Shown here piece after piece: positions 26,005 to 34,741 of a DNA stretch of 64,000 bases (within the stretch, counting starts at the first letter, position 1; each line of letters opens with the position of its first letter). Location of the stretch: NCBI GenBank assembly GCA_022072225.1, contig JAJVIC010000009.1, positions 920,482-984,481 on the forward strand, in the 5' to 3' direction. The notes beneath the pieces were generated by a model, which did not search any database, was not told where the DNA came from, and saw only the letters and a list, made by a program, of their open reading frames with translations. Origin of the DNA: Bacteroidia bacterium. GTDB taxonomy: Bacteria > Bacteroidota > Bacteroidia > SXHM01. The position numbers and the translations under genes were made by a program.

Positions 26005-26772
26005 GTGGAAAACAGTGCAGTTAAACATTTTCTTGCCGAAGTGGGTGATATCTCCGCTTTCGGCTGGCGTTTTTTTACCGAAGGATTTAAGCCACGTTAT
26101 GAGTTTGCGGAATTGCTTCGTCAGTGTTATTTTATAGGATACAAATCCTTGCCCCTTGTAGGAATTACTGCTTTTATTATGGGGTTAGTTTTAACAATTC
26201 AGTCGCGCCCTACATTGGTTGAGTTTGGTGCCGAAGCCTGGCTTCCGGGCATGGTTTCGGTTTCGCTCGTGCGCGAAATTGCGCCTGTTATTTCGGCTTT
26301 AATTTGTGCCGGAAAAATAGGCTCGGGGATAGGGGCAGAACTAGGTTCAATGAAGGTAACCGAACAGATTGATGCCATGGAAGTATCGGGCACCAATCCC
26401 TTTAAATTTCTTGTAGTTACCCGCATTATGGCCTGCACGCTGATGATACCCGTACTTGCTATTTTGGCTGATATTATCTCCTTGTACGGAGGTTACATGG
26501 GCGCTAACATTCGTGGCGTGGTAAGCTGGGATTTATACTGGTATCAGGCTTTTGATGCCCTTTCGTTCAGTGATTTGCTGCCCGCAATTGTAAAAACATT
26601 TTTCTTCGGCTACGCTATTGGTGTGGTAGGTTGTTATAAAGGGTACTACAGCAGCAAAGGCACCGAAGGTGTAGGACAAAGTGCTAACTCGGCTGTGGTG
26701 GTGGCTTCGTTGCTGGTGTTTGTTATTGACTTGATAGCCGTTCAGATAACCGATATTTTTCAGCTTACATGA
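26005..26772 (+). CDS. mlaE: MlaE-type phospholipid ABC permease
   Basis: 255 aa. GTG at 26005 is the only start in the frame after the preceding stop (TAA at 25975). There are five or so membrane helices and the signature region LVREIAPVISALICAGKIGSGIGAELGSMKVTEQIDAMEVSG. MlaE is the inner-membrane permease of the Mla system, which moves glycerophospholipids between inner and outer membranes with MlaF and the MCE protein MlaD. It overlaps mlaF by 4 bp and is the first gene of a five-gene + strand operon. Confidence 0.93.
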   Translation: MENSAVKHFLAEVGDISAFGWRFFTEGFKPRYEFAELLRQCYFIGYKSLPLVGITAFIMGLVLTIQSRPTLVEFGAEAWLPGMVSVSLVREIAPVISALICAGKIGSGIGAELGSMKVTEQIDAMEVSGTNPFKFLVVTRIMACTLMIPVLAILADIISLYGGYMGANIRGVVSWDLYWYQAFDALSFSDLLPAIVKTFFFGYAIGVVGCYKGYYSSKGTEGVGQSANSAVVVASLLVFVIDLIAVQITDIFQLT

Positions 26773-27545
26773 GTACACAGCCGCAAACAATTGAACGGAA
26801 TAAAACTGCTGCTGACGCTGAAACCGTTATCAGTATTCAGCATCTTTTCAAATCGTTTGGCGAAAACCATGTATTGCGCGATTTCAGTTTTGATTTACGG
26901 AAGGGCGAAAATGCAGTAGTGTTGGGCAAATCAGGTTCAGGAAAATCGGTGCTTATCAAATGCATAATCGGTTTGCTCAATCCCGACAAGGGAAACATCA
27001 ATGTGTTGGGCCAAAATGTTCCCGATCTTAACCGGGAAGAATTAGACCGTATGCGCGTAAAAGTGGGCTTTCTTTTTCAGAGTAATGCCCTTTATGATTC
27101 CATGACTGTGCGCGAAAATCTGGAGTTTCCCCTGCGCAGGCACTGGATGAAATCTACGCTTGATGATGTGGACGGAATGGTAATAGAAGCACTGGAAAAC
27201 GTAGGACTTGCCCACACGGTTGACATGATGCCTGCCGAACTTTCGGGCGGTATGCGCAAACGCATTGCGCTGGCACGCACACTGATTCTGAAACCCGAAA
27301 TTATTTTATATGACGAGCCTACAACGGGATTAGATCCCATAACTGGAAAGGAAATCAGCAACCTGATGCTGGAGGTGCAGAAAAAATACAATACTTCTGC
27401 AATCGTAATTTCGCACGATATGAATTGCGTAAAAATTGTTGCCAACCGTATTGTGGTGTTGGTTGACGGAACCTGTTACGCAGTGGGCACTTATAACGAA
27501 CTTAAACAATCAACGGATAAAAAAGTAAAACAGTTTTTTGAATAA
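26769..27545 (+). CDS. mlaF: MlaF-type ABC ATPase
   Basis: 258 aa. Walker A is GKSGSGKSV, the Q-loop is FLFQSNAL, the signature is ELSGGMRKRIALART, Walker B is IILYDEPTTGLDP, and the H-loop is VISHDM. LSGGMRKR with TTGLDP is characteristic of MlaF-type ATPases. It energises lipid transport with MlaE. ATGA overlap with mlaE; 2 bp to mlaD. Confidence 0.94.
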   Translation: MSTQPQTIERNKTAADAETVISIQHLFKSFGENHVLRDFSFDLRKGENAVVLGKSGSGKSVLIKCIIGLLNPDKGNINVLGQNVPDLNREELDRMRVKVGFLFQSNALYDSMTVRENLEFPLRRHWMKSTLDDVDGMVIEALENVGLAHTVDMMPAELSGGMRKRIALARTLILKPEIILYDEPTTGLDPITGKEISNLMLEVQKKYNTSAIVISHDMNCVKIVANRIVVLVDGTCYAVGTYNELKQSTDKKVKQFFE

Positions 27546-27547
27546 TA

Positions 27548-28522
27548 ATGGCAAATACTTTTCTCAGAAACGTAAAACTCGGCTTGTTTGTAACCATAGG
27601 CACCATTGCCTTTATTGCAGCGCTCTACCTTATTGGAGATAAGCAAAACCTCTTTGGTTCTACCTTCAGTATCAGTGCTGAATTTCGCAATGTAAACGGT
27701 TTGATGGCGGGTAACAATGTGCGCTTTGCCGGCATTGATGTGGGCACAGTTGAAAGCGTTGAAATTATCAACGATTCAAGTGTGAAGGTGGTAATGCGCA
27801 TTGAAGATAAATCGCGAGAATTTATTCAGAAAAATGCGTTGGCAAGTATCGGAACCGATGGTTTGATGGGCAATAAACTCATTAATATTAATTCGGTAAA
27901 AGACCACAGCACTCCGGTAGAAGATGGCGATGTGCTTAAGACTCTCGCACCCATCGAAACCGATGAAATGCTGCGAACATTGAATACCACCAACGAAAAC
28001 ATTGAAATCATATCAGCCGACCTGAAACAGATAACCGGAAAAATAAACAACAGCAATGCGCTCTGGACCTTGCTTGCCGATACGGTTGCAGCCGACAACA
28101 TTCGTCAAGCTATTGTAAATATTAAACTTACGGGCAACCGCACGGCCGTTATTACAGGAGACCTCAGTCAGATAGTGCAGGATGTTAAAGCTGGCAAAGG
28201 CTCTATAGGTGCACTGCTTACCGATTCTTCGTTCTCCACCAATCTTAATCAGGCTGTTATTGACATCAATGTAGTATCTAACAATCTCGCGCTTGTTTCA
28301 GGCGATTTAAAAGGTCTCTCCGAACAAATTAAAAGCGGTAAAGGTGCAGTGGGTACCTTGTTAATGGATACCAACTTTGTACACAACCTGAACCAGAGTC
28401 TAGAAAATATCCGTGATGGTGCCGATGGCTTCAACCAGAATATGGAAGCACTTAAGCACAGCAGTCTGCTGCGAAAATATTTTAAAAAACAGGAAAAGGA
28501 GAAATTAAAAAACAATCAATAA
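27548..28522 (+). CDS. mlaD: MCE-domain lipid-transfer protein (MlaD type)
   Basis: 324 aa with one N-terminal membrane helix (~9-29). The MCE domain (~38-115) contains NVNGLMAGNNVRFAGIDVGTVESV and later GLMGNKLI. The long C-terminal region has repeated amphipathic helices (SGDLKGLSEQIKSGKGAVGTLLMD, about two or three related units), as in Bacteroidota MCE proteins. MCE domains form hexameric rings that shield lipids crossing the periplasm. It sits third in the operon. Confidence 0.93.
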   Translation: MANTFLRNVKLGLFVTIGTIAFIAALYLIGDKQNLFGSTFSISAEFRNVNGLMAGNNVRFAGIDVGTVESVEIINDSSVKVVMRIEDKSREFIQKNALASIGTDGLMGNKLININSVKDHSTPVEDGDVLKTLAPIETDEMLRTLNTTNENIEIISADLKQITGKINNSNALWTLLADTVAADNIRQAIVNIKLTGNRTAVITGDLSQIVQDVKAGKGSIGALLTDSSFSTNLNQAVIDINVVSNNLALVSGDLKGLSEQIKSGKGAVGTLLMDTNFVHNLNQSLENIRDGADGFNQNMEALKHSSLLRKYFKKQEKEKLKNNQ

Positions 28523-28532
28523 TTTTATCACC

Positions 28533-28907
28533 ATGAGAGCAAAAACTATCATCGAACTTATGTCGCTTTCTGCTACGCTATACAGCATAGCCAAAGACAA
28601 AGAATTTTTCGAACGCCTTCATTCAATGGCCGAAAAAGGAAAAGAATTTGTGGATGAATTTTCGGAAGAAGATGAAGAAGGCGAAACGCAGATTATTCAA
28701 AAACTGATTGAAAAGGCGGGAGAAGCAAAAGTAGAGATTGAGAAAAAAATGGAAGAAGTAGCCATTGCTGTTTATGGTAAAATGCACATTGCCCATACAG
28801 ATGAAGTTAAGAAACTGGAGGAGCAGGTTAATGCGCTTCGTACTGAGTTGGCGCTTGCTGAAGCCCGCATTGTAAATCTTGAAACGGCAAAAACTTCTAA
28901 CTCCTAA
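28533..28907 (+). CDS. small acidic coiled-coil protein in the mla operon
   Basis: 124 aa with no signal peptide. The N-terminal helix (~1-45) has an acidic DEFSEEDEEGE stretch. The middle IQKLIEKAGEAKVEIEKKMEEVAIAVYGKM and the C-terminal VKKLEEQVNALRTELALAEARIVNLE form long heptads, so a coiled-coil oligomer is likely. It resembles phasin-like proteins in general layout, but I cannot claim homology. It is 10 bp after mlaD and 15 bp before the UbiB-like gene, so it is translated from the same mRNA. Confidence 0.75.
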   Translation: MRAKTIIELMSLSATLYSIAKDKEFFERLHSMAEKGKEFVDEFSEEDEEGETQIIQKLIEKAGEAKVEIEKKMEEVAIAVYGKMHIAHTDEVKKLEEQVNALRTELALAEARIVNLETAKTSNS

Positions 28908-28922
28908 CCGCCCAAAATAACA

Positions 28923-30647
28923 ATGGGGATTTTTTCAGCTATAGAAAAACGTTATAAGCACCTTCAGCGCTACAACCGTATCATCAGCGTATTACTGAAA
29001 TATGGCTTTGAAGACGCAGTGGCCTACATGGAAGAAAACAAGCGTTTTACCTTCCTGAAAAAGTTAATCCCCAAATCAACTTATATACATGCCATGAATC
29101 TCAGCAAGTGGGAAAAAATGCGCATGGTCTGTGTGGAACTGGGTCCCACATTTGTAAAATTCGGACAGATACTTTCCAACCGTCCCGACTTGCTGCCCGC
29201 ACAACTTATTTCTGAACTTGAAAAACTTCAGGACAGCGTCCCTCCTGTTGCCGGTGAGTTGGCGGTTCAGGTAGTAGAGGTTGAACTGAAAGGAAAAGTT
29301 GCCGACCTTTTTCAGTCGTTCGATACGCATGCTTTTGCTTCGGCTTCTATGGCTCAGGTGCATAAAGCAACTTTAAAAACGGGCGAAAAAGTAGTGGTGA
29401 AAGTGCAGCGACCGGGTATTCAACAGGTAATTGAAGAAGACATAAAAGTGATGTATTACCTTGCTGATCTTTTCAGCAGGCGTATTCCTTCGCTTAAATC
29501 ATTTGACCCTGTTGGTCTGGTGCGCAATTTTGAAGAGAGTATTTTAAAAGAATTGGACTTTGTTCATGAATCGGTAAACATTCAGCGCTTCAACAACAAC
29601 TTTGTAAGCGACCCCAACAACAAAGGATACATTCACGCACCGGTTGTTTACCGTAAGTTTACCACTTCACGCGTATTGACTCTTGAATTTATTGACGGCA
29701 TAAAAATATCAGACATTGCAAAATTAGAAGCAGCAGGACTTAATCGTAAACTGATTGCACGCAGGCTGGCTGCATCGTATTTCAAGCAGGTATTCAACTA
29801 CGGTTTTTTCCATGCCGACCCGCATCCGGGAAATATTTTTATTCTTCACGATAACATCATCTGTTTTCTTGATTTTGGATTAATGGGAAACATTTTGCAC
29901 AAAGATGTGGAGCAATTGGGAAATCTTTTTCTTTCGGTTACTTCTATGGATGTGCGCAAAATAATCCGTGCCTTTCAGTTGCTTTCCGATAATCCTACCA
30001 TCAAAGATTTTCGCGCATTGGAAACCGACTTAACAGAGTTTGTGCAAAATTATGCCGTGCGCGACATCAATGAAAGTGAAGTAAGTTCATTGCTTATTTC
30101 TCTGAAAGATATAATTGTAAAACACGGAATGAAAGTGCCTACGCATTTTTATCTTTTAGCACGTTCGCTTGTTTCGGTTGAAGGTGTTATCCGTCAGCTC
30201 GACCCCGAATTAGATCTGGAAAAGATGATGCGACCCTATTTGGTTCGAACCATTTGGAAACATTACGATCCTTTGAAATTTGTAACCAGTCTTGCAAACT
30301 CTGTTTATGATATGGGTATTTACATGGAGGAACTGCCCCGCGATATAAAAACGGCAATAAGAAAAATAAATACAGGCGAAGTAAAAGTTGATCTTCGCCA
30401 TCAGGGTATTGACCCTCTGGTGCATACCATCAACCGCGTTACCAAGCACATTGTTACCGGAATTATCATAGCGGGTTTTTTTGTGGGCTCTGCTCAAATG
30501 GTTATACACAATGTAAAACCGCTCTGGGGAGAAACTTCAGCCTTCGGTATTTTTGGTTTTACGGTAGCTGCAATACTTGCCTACGGCATGATTAATGACC
30601 TGCGCAAAGGCGATCGCGATGATTGGAGCGGGTGGAAAAAAGATTAG
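28923..30647 (+). CDS. UbiB/AarF/ABC1-family atypical kinase-like protein
   Basis: 574 aa. The family motifs are in order: KFGQ in TFVKFGQILSNRPDLLP (~80), the Ala-rich loop FASASMAQVHKA (~140), VVKVQRPGI with the conserved Lys, FHADPHPGNIFI (~300) as catalytic-loop equivalent, and CFLDFGLMG as metal-binding DFG. Two C-terminal hydrophobic segments (~500-560) probably anchor it to the membrane. UbiB-family proteins are ATPases supporting ubiquinone, menaquinone or lipid metabolism. Here it closes an mla operon, which suggests a lipid-related role rather than quinone ring chemistry. Confidence 0.9.
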   Translation: MGIFSAIEKRYKHLQRYNRIISVLLKYGFEDAVAYMEENKRFTFLKKLIPKSTYIHAMNLSKWEKMRMVCVELGPTFVKFGQILSNRPDLLPAQLISELEKLQDSVPPVAGELAVQVVEVELKGKVADLFQSFDTHAFASASMAQVHKATLKTGEKVVVKVQRPGIQQVIEEDIKVMYYLADLFSRRIPSLKSFDPVGLVRNFEESILKELDFVHESVNIQRFNNNFVSDPNNKGYIHAPVVYRKFTTSRVLTLEFIDGIKISDIAKLEAAGLNRKLIARRLAASYFKQVFNYGFFHADPHPGNIFILHDNIICFLDFGLMGNILHKDVEQLGNLFLSVTSMDVRKIIRAFQLLSDNPTIKDFRALETDLTEFVQNYAVRDINESEVSSLLISLKDIIVKHGMKVPTHFYLLARSLVSVEGVIRQLDPELDLEKMMRPYLVRTIWKHYDPLKFVTSLANSVYDMGIYMEELPRDIKTAIRKINTGEVKVDLRHQGIDPLVHTINRVTKHIVTGIIIAGFFVGSAQMVIHNVKPLWGETSAFGIFGFTVAAILAYGMINDLRKGDRDDWSGWKKD

Positions 30648-30690
30648 TTTCTGGAAATTCGTTTTAACTTAATTGTTTCTTTTAAATAAT

Positions 30691-30840
30691 TTAAAATAGC
30701 GTGTACACAAACGGAGCAACAGCAGTGCCTCCACCAAATATAATCAGCATTCCCAGTAATACCAATACAATTATGATAGGGGCGAGCCACCATTTTTTTC
30801 GTTCTTTTAAGAACAACCATAAGTCTTTTAAGAAATCCAT
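30691..30840 (-). CDS. DUF5989-like 49-aa membrane protein
   Basis: Translated from the sequence: ATG at 30840, MDFLKDLWLFLKERKKWW, one membrane helix of ~20 residues, and the tail GGGTAVAPFVYTLF before TAA at 30691. It starts 3 bases after the carbamoyltransferase stop codon, so it is translationally coupled to it. Small proteins of this pattern (DUF5989) are known next to NodU/CmcH-type carbamoyltransferases. Their role is unknown; they may anchor the enzyme to the membrane. Confidence 0.85.
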   Translation of the reverse strand: MDFLKDLWLFLKERKKWWLAPIIIVLVLLGMLIIFGGGTAVAPFVYTLF

Positions 30841-30843
30841 TCG

Positions 30844-32706
30844 TCAGTCTAGTTTAAATTCTTCTTTCCATTTATCTTTTTCATTCCATTGAGGTTGCTC
30901 GGCTTTGGTAAAGATATAATCTCCAATAACTAAGTAATCCATTTCAGTACGCATAAAACACCGGTAAGCATCTTCCGGTGTACACACCACAGGTTCGCCA
31001 CGCACATTGAAACTGGTATTTACCACCAATCCATATCCTGTTTTTTGTTTAAAAGCATTGAGTAGTTCCCAATAACGAAGGTTGGTTTCTTTGTGTACAG
31101 TTTGTATCCGTGCCGAAAAATCCAAATGCGTTACCGATGGTATATCACTGCGAAGATAATACAAGCGTTCCCACAAAGTCAAATCATTATAGTTGGAAGG
31201 AAGTTTTTTTCTGCGTTCTTTTTTTACAGGAGCTATCATCAGCATGTAAGGCGAAATTCCCTCCAGTTCAAAATAATCTTTGCAATCTTCCGCTAAAACA
31301 GAAGGTGCAAAAGGACGAAAGCCCTCACGGTATTTTATTTTAAGGTTTAGCTTTTTCTGCATCTCTTCGTTGCGGGCATCACCTAATATACTGCGGTTTC
31401 CCAAGGCACGGGGACCAAACTCCATGCGTCCCTGAAACCAGCCTACTACGTTTCCATCTGCCAATAGTTCTGCTGCTTTTTCTGCCAACTCAGCAAAAGA
31501 CATTTTCCTGAAAGGTGCTTTGTATTTGCGGATCATTAATTCAATCTCTTTGTCAGAATATTCGGGACCAAGATAGGAGCCAAGCATTGCATCTGTGTTG
31601 TCGTTGGGTTTGCGCTCTGCACCAAAATACATATAGTGTGCTGCCTGTGCAGCACCCAAAGCTCCGCCTGCATCACCTGCAGCAGGCTGAATGAAAATAT
31701 CAGAAAATATTTTTGCACCTAATAATTTTCCGTTGGCAACACAATTTAAAGCAACACCTCCTGCCATGCACAGATATTTTGAGCCTGTCAGCCGTTTGGC
31801 TTCAGCAGCCATTTTTAAAACAATCTCTTCTGTTACTTCCTGAATAGCATAAGCAAGGTTGCAGTGGTATTGCTCCAGTTCGCCTTCTGCATTTCGTTTT
31901 TTCATGCCGAAGAGTGCATCAAACTTTTTGTCATGCACCATGCGTAAGCCAGTTGCATAGTTGAAATATTCCTGATTAAGGTGGATAGAACCATCCTCTT
32001 TTATATCCACCAGATGTTCTTTGATCAGCTTTATAAAATTCCTTGTCTGCTCTGCATCAGGGTTGCCGTAAGGCGCTAGTCCCATTAATTTATACTCGCC
32101 CGAATTAACGGTGAAGCCAAGATAATATGTAAATGCCGAATACAACAATCCCGATGAGTGTGGGAATTTCAGTTCTTTTAAAAACTTAATGTCATTTCCT
32201 TTTCCGTGTGCAATCGATGCGGTTGTCCACTCGCCAACACCATCAATGGTAAGCACCGCAGCATCCTCAAAAGGTGATGAAAAAAATGCGCTGGCAGCAT
32301 GTGAGAGGTGATGCTCTGGGAACAGCAGTTTTACTTTTTTCTTGTCGTATTCACCTACGTTTTTCAACTCATCGTAAATCATTTTTTTGAGAAATAGTTT
32401 TTCTTTTGCCCACACGGGTATGGCGGTAAGGAAAGAAAGCAAGCCTTCAGGTGCAAAGGCATAATAGGTTTCAAGAAGTCGTTCAAACTTCAGCAGAGGC
32501 TTGTCGTAAAACACAATGGCATCTAATTCGTCAATAGAAAAGCCACTTTGTTCCAGACAGTATTTAATAGAATTCACCGGAAAATCAGGCGTGTGCTTTT
32601 TTCTGGTAAAACGCTCTTCTTGAGCAGCAGCTATTATAATGCCGTTATCAAGTATAGCAGCAGCTGAGTCATGGTAAAAAGCAGATATGCCGAGTATCTT
32701 GGGCAT
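30844..32706 (-). CDS. carbamoyltransferase (NodU/CmcH family)
   Basis: 620 aa. The N-terminal domain (~3-340) has the opening ISAFYHDSAAAIL, metal-binding HHLSHAASAFF (~135-145) and LTIDGVGEWTT. The C-terminal YrdC-like domain (~400-590) has MEFGPRALGNRSILGDARN and NTSFNVRGEPVV. The enzyme uses carbamoyl phosphate and ATP, via carbamoyl-adenylate, to O-carbamoylate a sugar or other hydroxyl. It is divergent from a methyltransferase and glycosyltransferase, which suggests decoration of a glycan or small metabolite. The promoter box TACTTTTG is at 32733-32726. Confidence 0.93.
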   Translation of the reverse strand: MPKILGISAFYHDSAAAILDNGIIIAAAQEERFTRKKHTPDFPVNSIKYCLEQSGFSIDELDAIVFYDKPLLKFERLLETYYAFAPEGLLSFLTAIPVWAKEKLFLKKMIYDELKNVGEYDKKKVKLLFPEHHLSHAASAFFSSPFEDAAVLTIDGVGEWTTASIAHGKGNDIKFLKELKFPHSSGLLYSAFTYYLGFTVNSGEYKLMGLAPYGNPDAEQTRNFIKLIKEHLVDIKEDGSIHLNQEYFNYATGLRMVHDKKFDALFGMKKRNAEGELEQYHCNLAYAIQEVTEEIVLKMAAEAKRLTGSKYLCMAGGVALNCVANGKLLGAKIFSDIFIQPAAGDAGGALGAAQAAHYMYFGAERKPNDNTDAMLGSYLGPEYSDKEIELMIRKYKAPFRKMSFAELAEKAAELLADGNVVGWFQGRMEFGPRALGNRSILGDARNEEMQKKLNLKIKYREGFRPFAPSVLAEDCKDYFELEGISPYMLMIAPVKKERRKKLPSNYNDLTLWERLYYLRSDIPSVTHLDFSARIQTVHKETNLRYWELLNAFKQKTGYGLVVNTSFNVRGEPVVCTPEDAYRCFMRTEMDYLVIGDYIFTKAEQPQWNEKDKWKEEFKLD

Positions 32707-32725
32707 GGTGTTTTCAGGTGATTGC

Positions 32726-32733
32726 CAAAAGTA
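32726..32733 (-). promoter_or_regulatory. -7 promoter box TACTTTTG for the carbamoyltransferase
   Basis: Minus-strand TANNTTTG match, 19 bases upstream of the ATG at 32706. It forms a divergent promoter pair with 32750-32757. Confidence 0.6.
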
Positions 32734-32749
32734 ACGTAAATTAAATTCT

Positions 32750-32757
32750 TATGTTTG
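32750..32757 (+). promoter_or_regulatory. -7 promoter box TATGTTTG for the methyltransferase
   Basis: Exact TANNTTTG match. It overlaps the upstream TTG at 32755 and so favours the ATG at 32770 as the translation start. Confidence 0.6.
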
Positions 32758-32769
32758 CCTTTCAATTAT

Positions 32770-33612
32770 ATGGCAACCAAACTAAAAGATTTTTACCGCT
32801 TTCTCAATCCGAGATTTCAAACTGTTCATTTGGATTATCCTGTTGATGCGGTTCCGCGTTACAGCAAACAAAATCCTATTCCTGTTTTAAACGAAGCGAT
32901 AGTTTCCGGAAACGAGCGTTATGCTGTTTTATTAGAAAAGTTTAAAAACTATGCCGGTGATTTTGTTGCATGGAAATACGAGCAAGAAAATCCGCAAACT
33001 CCTTATTGGAACAATTCATTTTTTCCTGGCTTAGATATCATTAGTCTTTATTTCATTATTGCTGAATATAAGCCCAAACGCTACATGGAAGTAGGCAGCG
33101 GAAATTCTACCAAAGTGGCATTCAGTGCCAAAAAGAAACATAGCCCGCAAACAAAAATAACTTCTGTAGACCCGATGCCCCGTGCAGAGATTGATCAACT
33201 GGCCGATGAAGTCATCCGTCAGCCATTGGAAAAAATAAATCTTTCTGTTTTTTCGCAATTAGAAAAAGGCGACATTCTTTTTATTGATAACTCACACCGT
33301 TGCCTGCCTAACTCTGATGTAACTGTTGTATTTCTTGAAATACTGCCGCAGTTGAAACAGGGTGTTATTGTGCATGTACACGATATTTATTTGCCCTATG
33401 ATTATCCTCAATTTATGACCGAGCGATTTTACAACGAGCAATATGTATTGGGCGCTATGATTGCTGCCAATCCGCAACGTTATAAAACACTGATGCCTTG
33501 TTTTTATGTTTCAGAAACTGCTGAACTGGCTTCAAAGCTTGATCCTGTGTGGCAAAAATTAGACAACAGGATTGAAAAACACGGAGGTTCTTACTGGCTT
33601 GAAATCGGATGA
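32770..33612 (+). CDS. class I SAM-dependent methyltransferase-like protein
   Basis: 280 aa from ATG 32770. A Rossmann motif is seen at YMEVGSGNSTKVAFSAKK (~108-125), then ITSVDPMPRAEID (acidic residue after strand 2) and KGDILFIDNSHR (~180). HVHDIYLPYDYP follows a later strand. There is no signal peptide. The substrate is unknown. It overlaps the following glycosyltransferase by 4 bp, and its gene is divergent from the carbamoyltransferase gene, so all three may act on one glycan or metabolite. Confidence 0.8.
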   Translation: MATKLKDFYRFLNPRFQTVHLDYPVDAVPRYSKQNPIPVLNEAIVSGNERYAVLLEKFKNYAGDFVAWKYEQENPQTPYWNNSFFPGLDIISLYFIIAEYKPKRYMEVGSGNSTKVAFSAKKKHSPQTKITSVDPMPRAEIDQLADEVIRQPLEKINLSVFSQLEKGDILFIDNSHRCLPNSDVTVVFLEILPQLKQGVIVHVHDIYLPYDYPQFMTERFYNEQYVLGAMIAANPQRYKTLMPCFYVSETAELASKLDPVWQKLDNRIEKHGGSYWLEIG

Positions 33613-34730
33613 AGATAGCGGTAAACACAAGACTGTTGCTGCATAACAAACTCGAAGGTATCGGGCGTTTTAGTTTTGAAACGCTGAAACGCATTACGAA
33701 GAATCATCCCGAACATCAGTTCATTTTTTTCTTCGACCGGCCCTGGCACAAAGAATTTATTTTTTCGGATAATATTACGCCTGTTGCACTTTTCCCGCAG
33801 TCACGCCATCCTTTTCTGTGGTATTTGTGGTTTGAATTTTCTGTTGCTGCTGCATTGAAGAAATACAATGCAGATGTATTTCTTTCTCCGGACGGTTATC
33901 TCTCGCTTTCAACCGATGTGCCGCAAATACCTGTCATCCACGATTTGAATTTTGAGCATTATCCTCAGGATTTGCCATTTCTTTATAGTAAATATTACCG
34001 CCACTATTTTCCGAAGTATGCGCATAAAGCAGCACGTATTGCCACTGTTTCGGAGTTTTCTAAGAATGATATTGTTCTGCAATATGGAATAGATGCTGCT
34101 CAGATTGATGTGGTTTACAATGGCTGCAATGAAAATTTCAAGCCTGTTTCAGCTGAAGTGAAAGAGCAAACTAAAATAAAGTTCAGCAAGGCTTGCCCGT
34201 ATCTTGTATATGTAGGAGCGCAGCACCAGCGTAAGAACCTGCAAAATCTTTTTCGCGCTTTTGATGAATACAAAAAGGAAGGAAGCAATTATAAATTGCT
34301 TATTTCTGGTCAAAAAAAATGGTGGACTTCTGAAATGGAAGACGCCTTTGCAGGAATGCAGTATAAGGATGATGTTGTTTTTACCGGCAGACTTTCGGAA
34401 GAAGATTTGGTAAATGTTTTAGCCTCTTCTGAGGCGTTGGTATATGTCTCTTACTTTGAAGGCTTCGGTATTCCTGTTGTGGAAGCCATGCGCTGCAATG
34501 TACCTGTTATCTGTGCCAATTCCACTTCATTGCCTGAAGTTGCAGGCAGGGCAGCATTATTGGTTAATCCTTTTGCAGTGAGTGAGATTGCTGTTGCTAT
34601 GAAAAAGGTAACAACAGACGAACAACTCAGAAACCGGCTAACTCAGGAAGGGCAGGAGCAGAGCAAACAGTTTACATGGGATGCAACTGCTCAGAAACTC
34701 TGGCAGTGTATTGAGAAAGCCGTGAATTGA
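33609..34730 (+). CDS. GT4-type (family 1-like) glycosyltransferase
   Basis: 373 aa with a GT-B fold. The N-terminal domain has NTRLLLHNKLEGIGRFSFE and the middle ATVSEFSKNDIVLQYG with VVYNGCNENFKP. The C-terminal domain has LVYVGAQHQRKNLQNLFRAF, VFTGRLSEEDLVNVLASSEALVYVSYFEGFGIPVVEAM (the EX7E motif region) and SLPEVAGRAALLVNP. It transfers a sugar from a nucleotide sugar. It overlaps the methyltransferase gene and is convergent with an unknown secreted protein gene, 11 bp away. Confidence 0.92.
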   Translation: MKIAVNTRLLLHNKLEGIGRFSFETLKRITKNHPEHQFIFFFDRPWHKEFIFSDNITPVALFPQSRHPFLWYLWFEFSVAAALKKYNADVFLSPDGYLSLSTDVPQIPVIHDLNFEHYPQDLPFLYSKYYRHYFPKYAHKAARIATVSEFSKNDIVLQYGIDAAQIDVVYNGCNENFKPVSAEVKEQTKIKFSKACPYLVYVGAQHQRKNLQNLFRAFDEYKKEGSNYKLLISGQKKWWTSEMEDAFAGMQYKDDVVFTGRLSEEDLVNVLASSEALVYVSYFEGFGIPVVEAMRCNVPVICANSTSLPEVAGRAALLVNPFAVSEIAVAMKKVTTDEQLRNRLTQEGQEQSKQFTWDATAQKLWQCIEKAVN

Positions 34731-34741
34731 TTTAAGCAGAA

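Noticed and set aside
25943-26137. 64-codon frame starting before mlaE
   Set aside because: It overlaps mlaE in another frame and carries no motif; it is probably spurious.
30701-30892. 63-codon + strand frame at the end of the carbamoyltransferase region
   Set aside because: The minus strand codes for the DUF5989-like protein over the same bases, with much better features.
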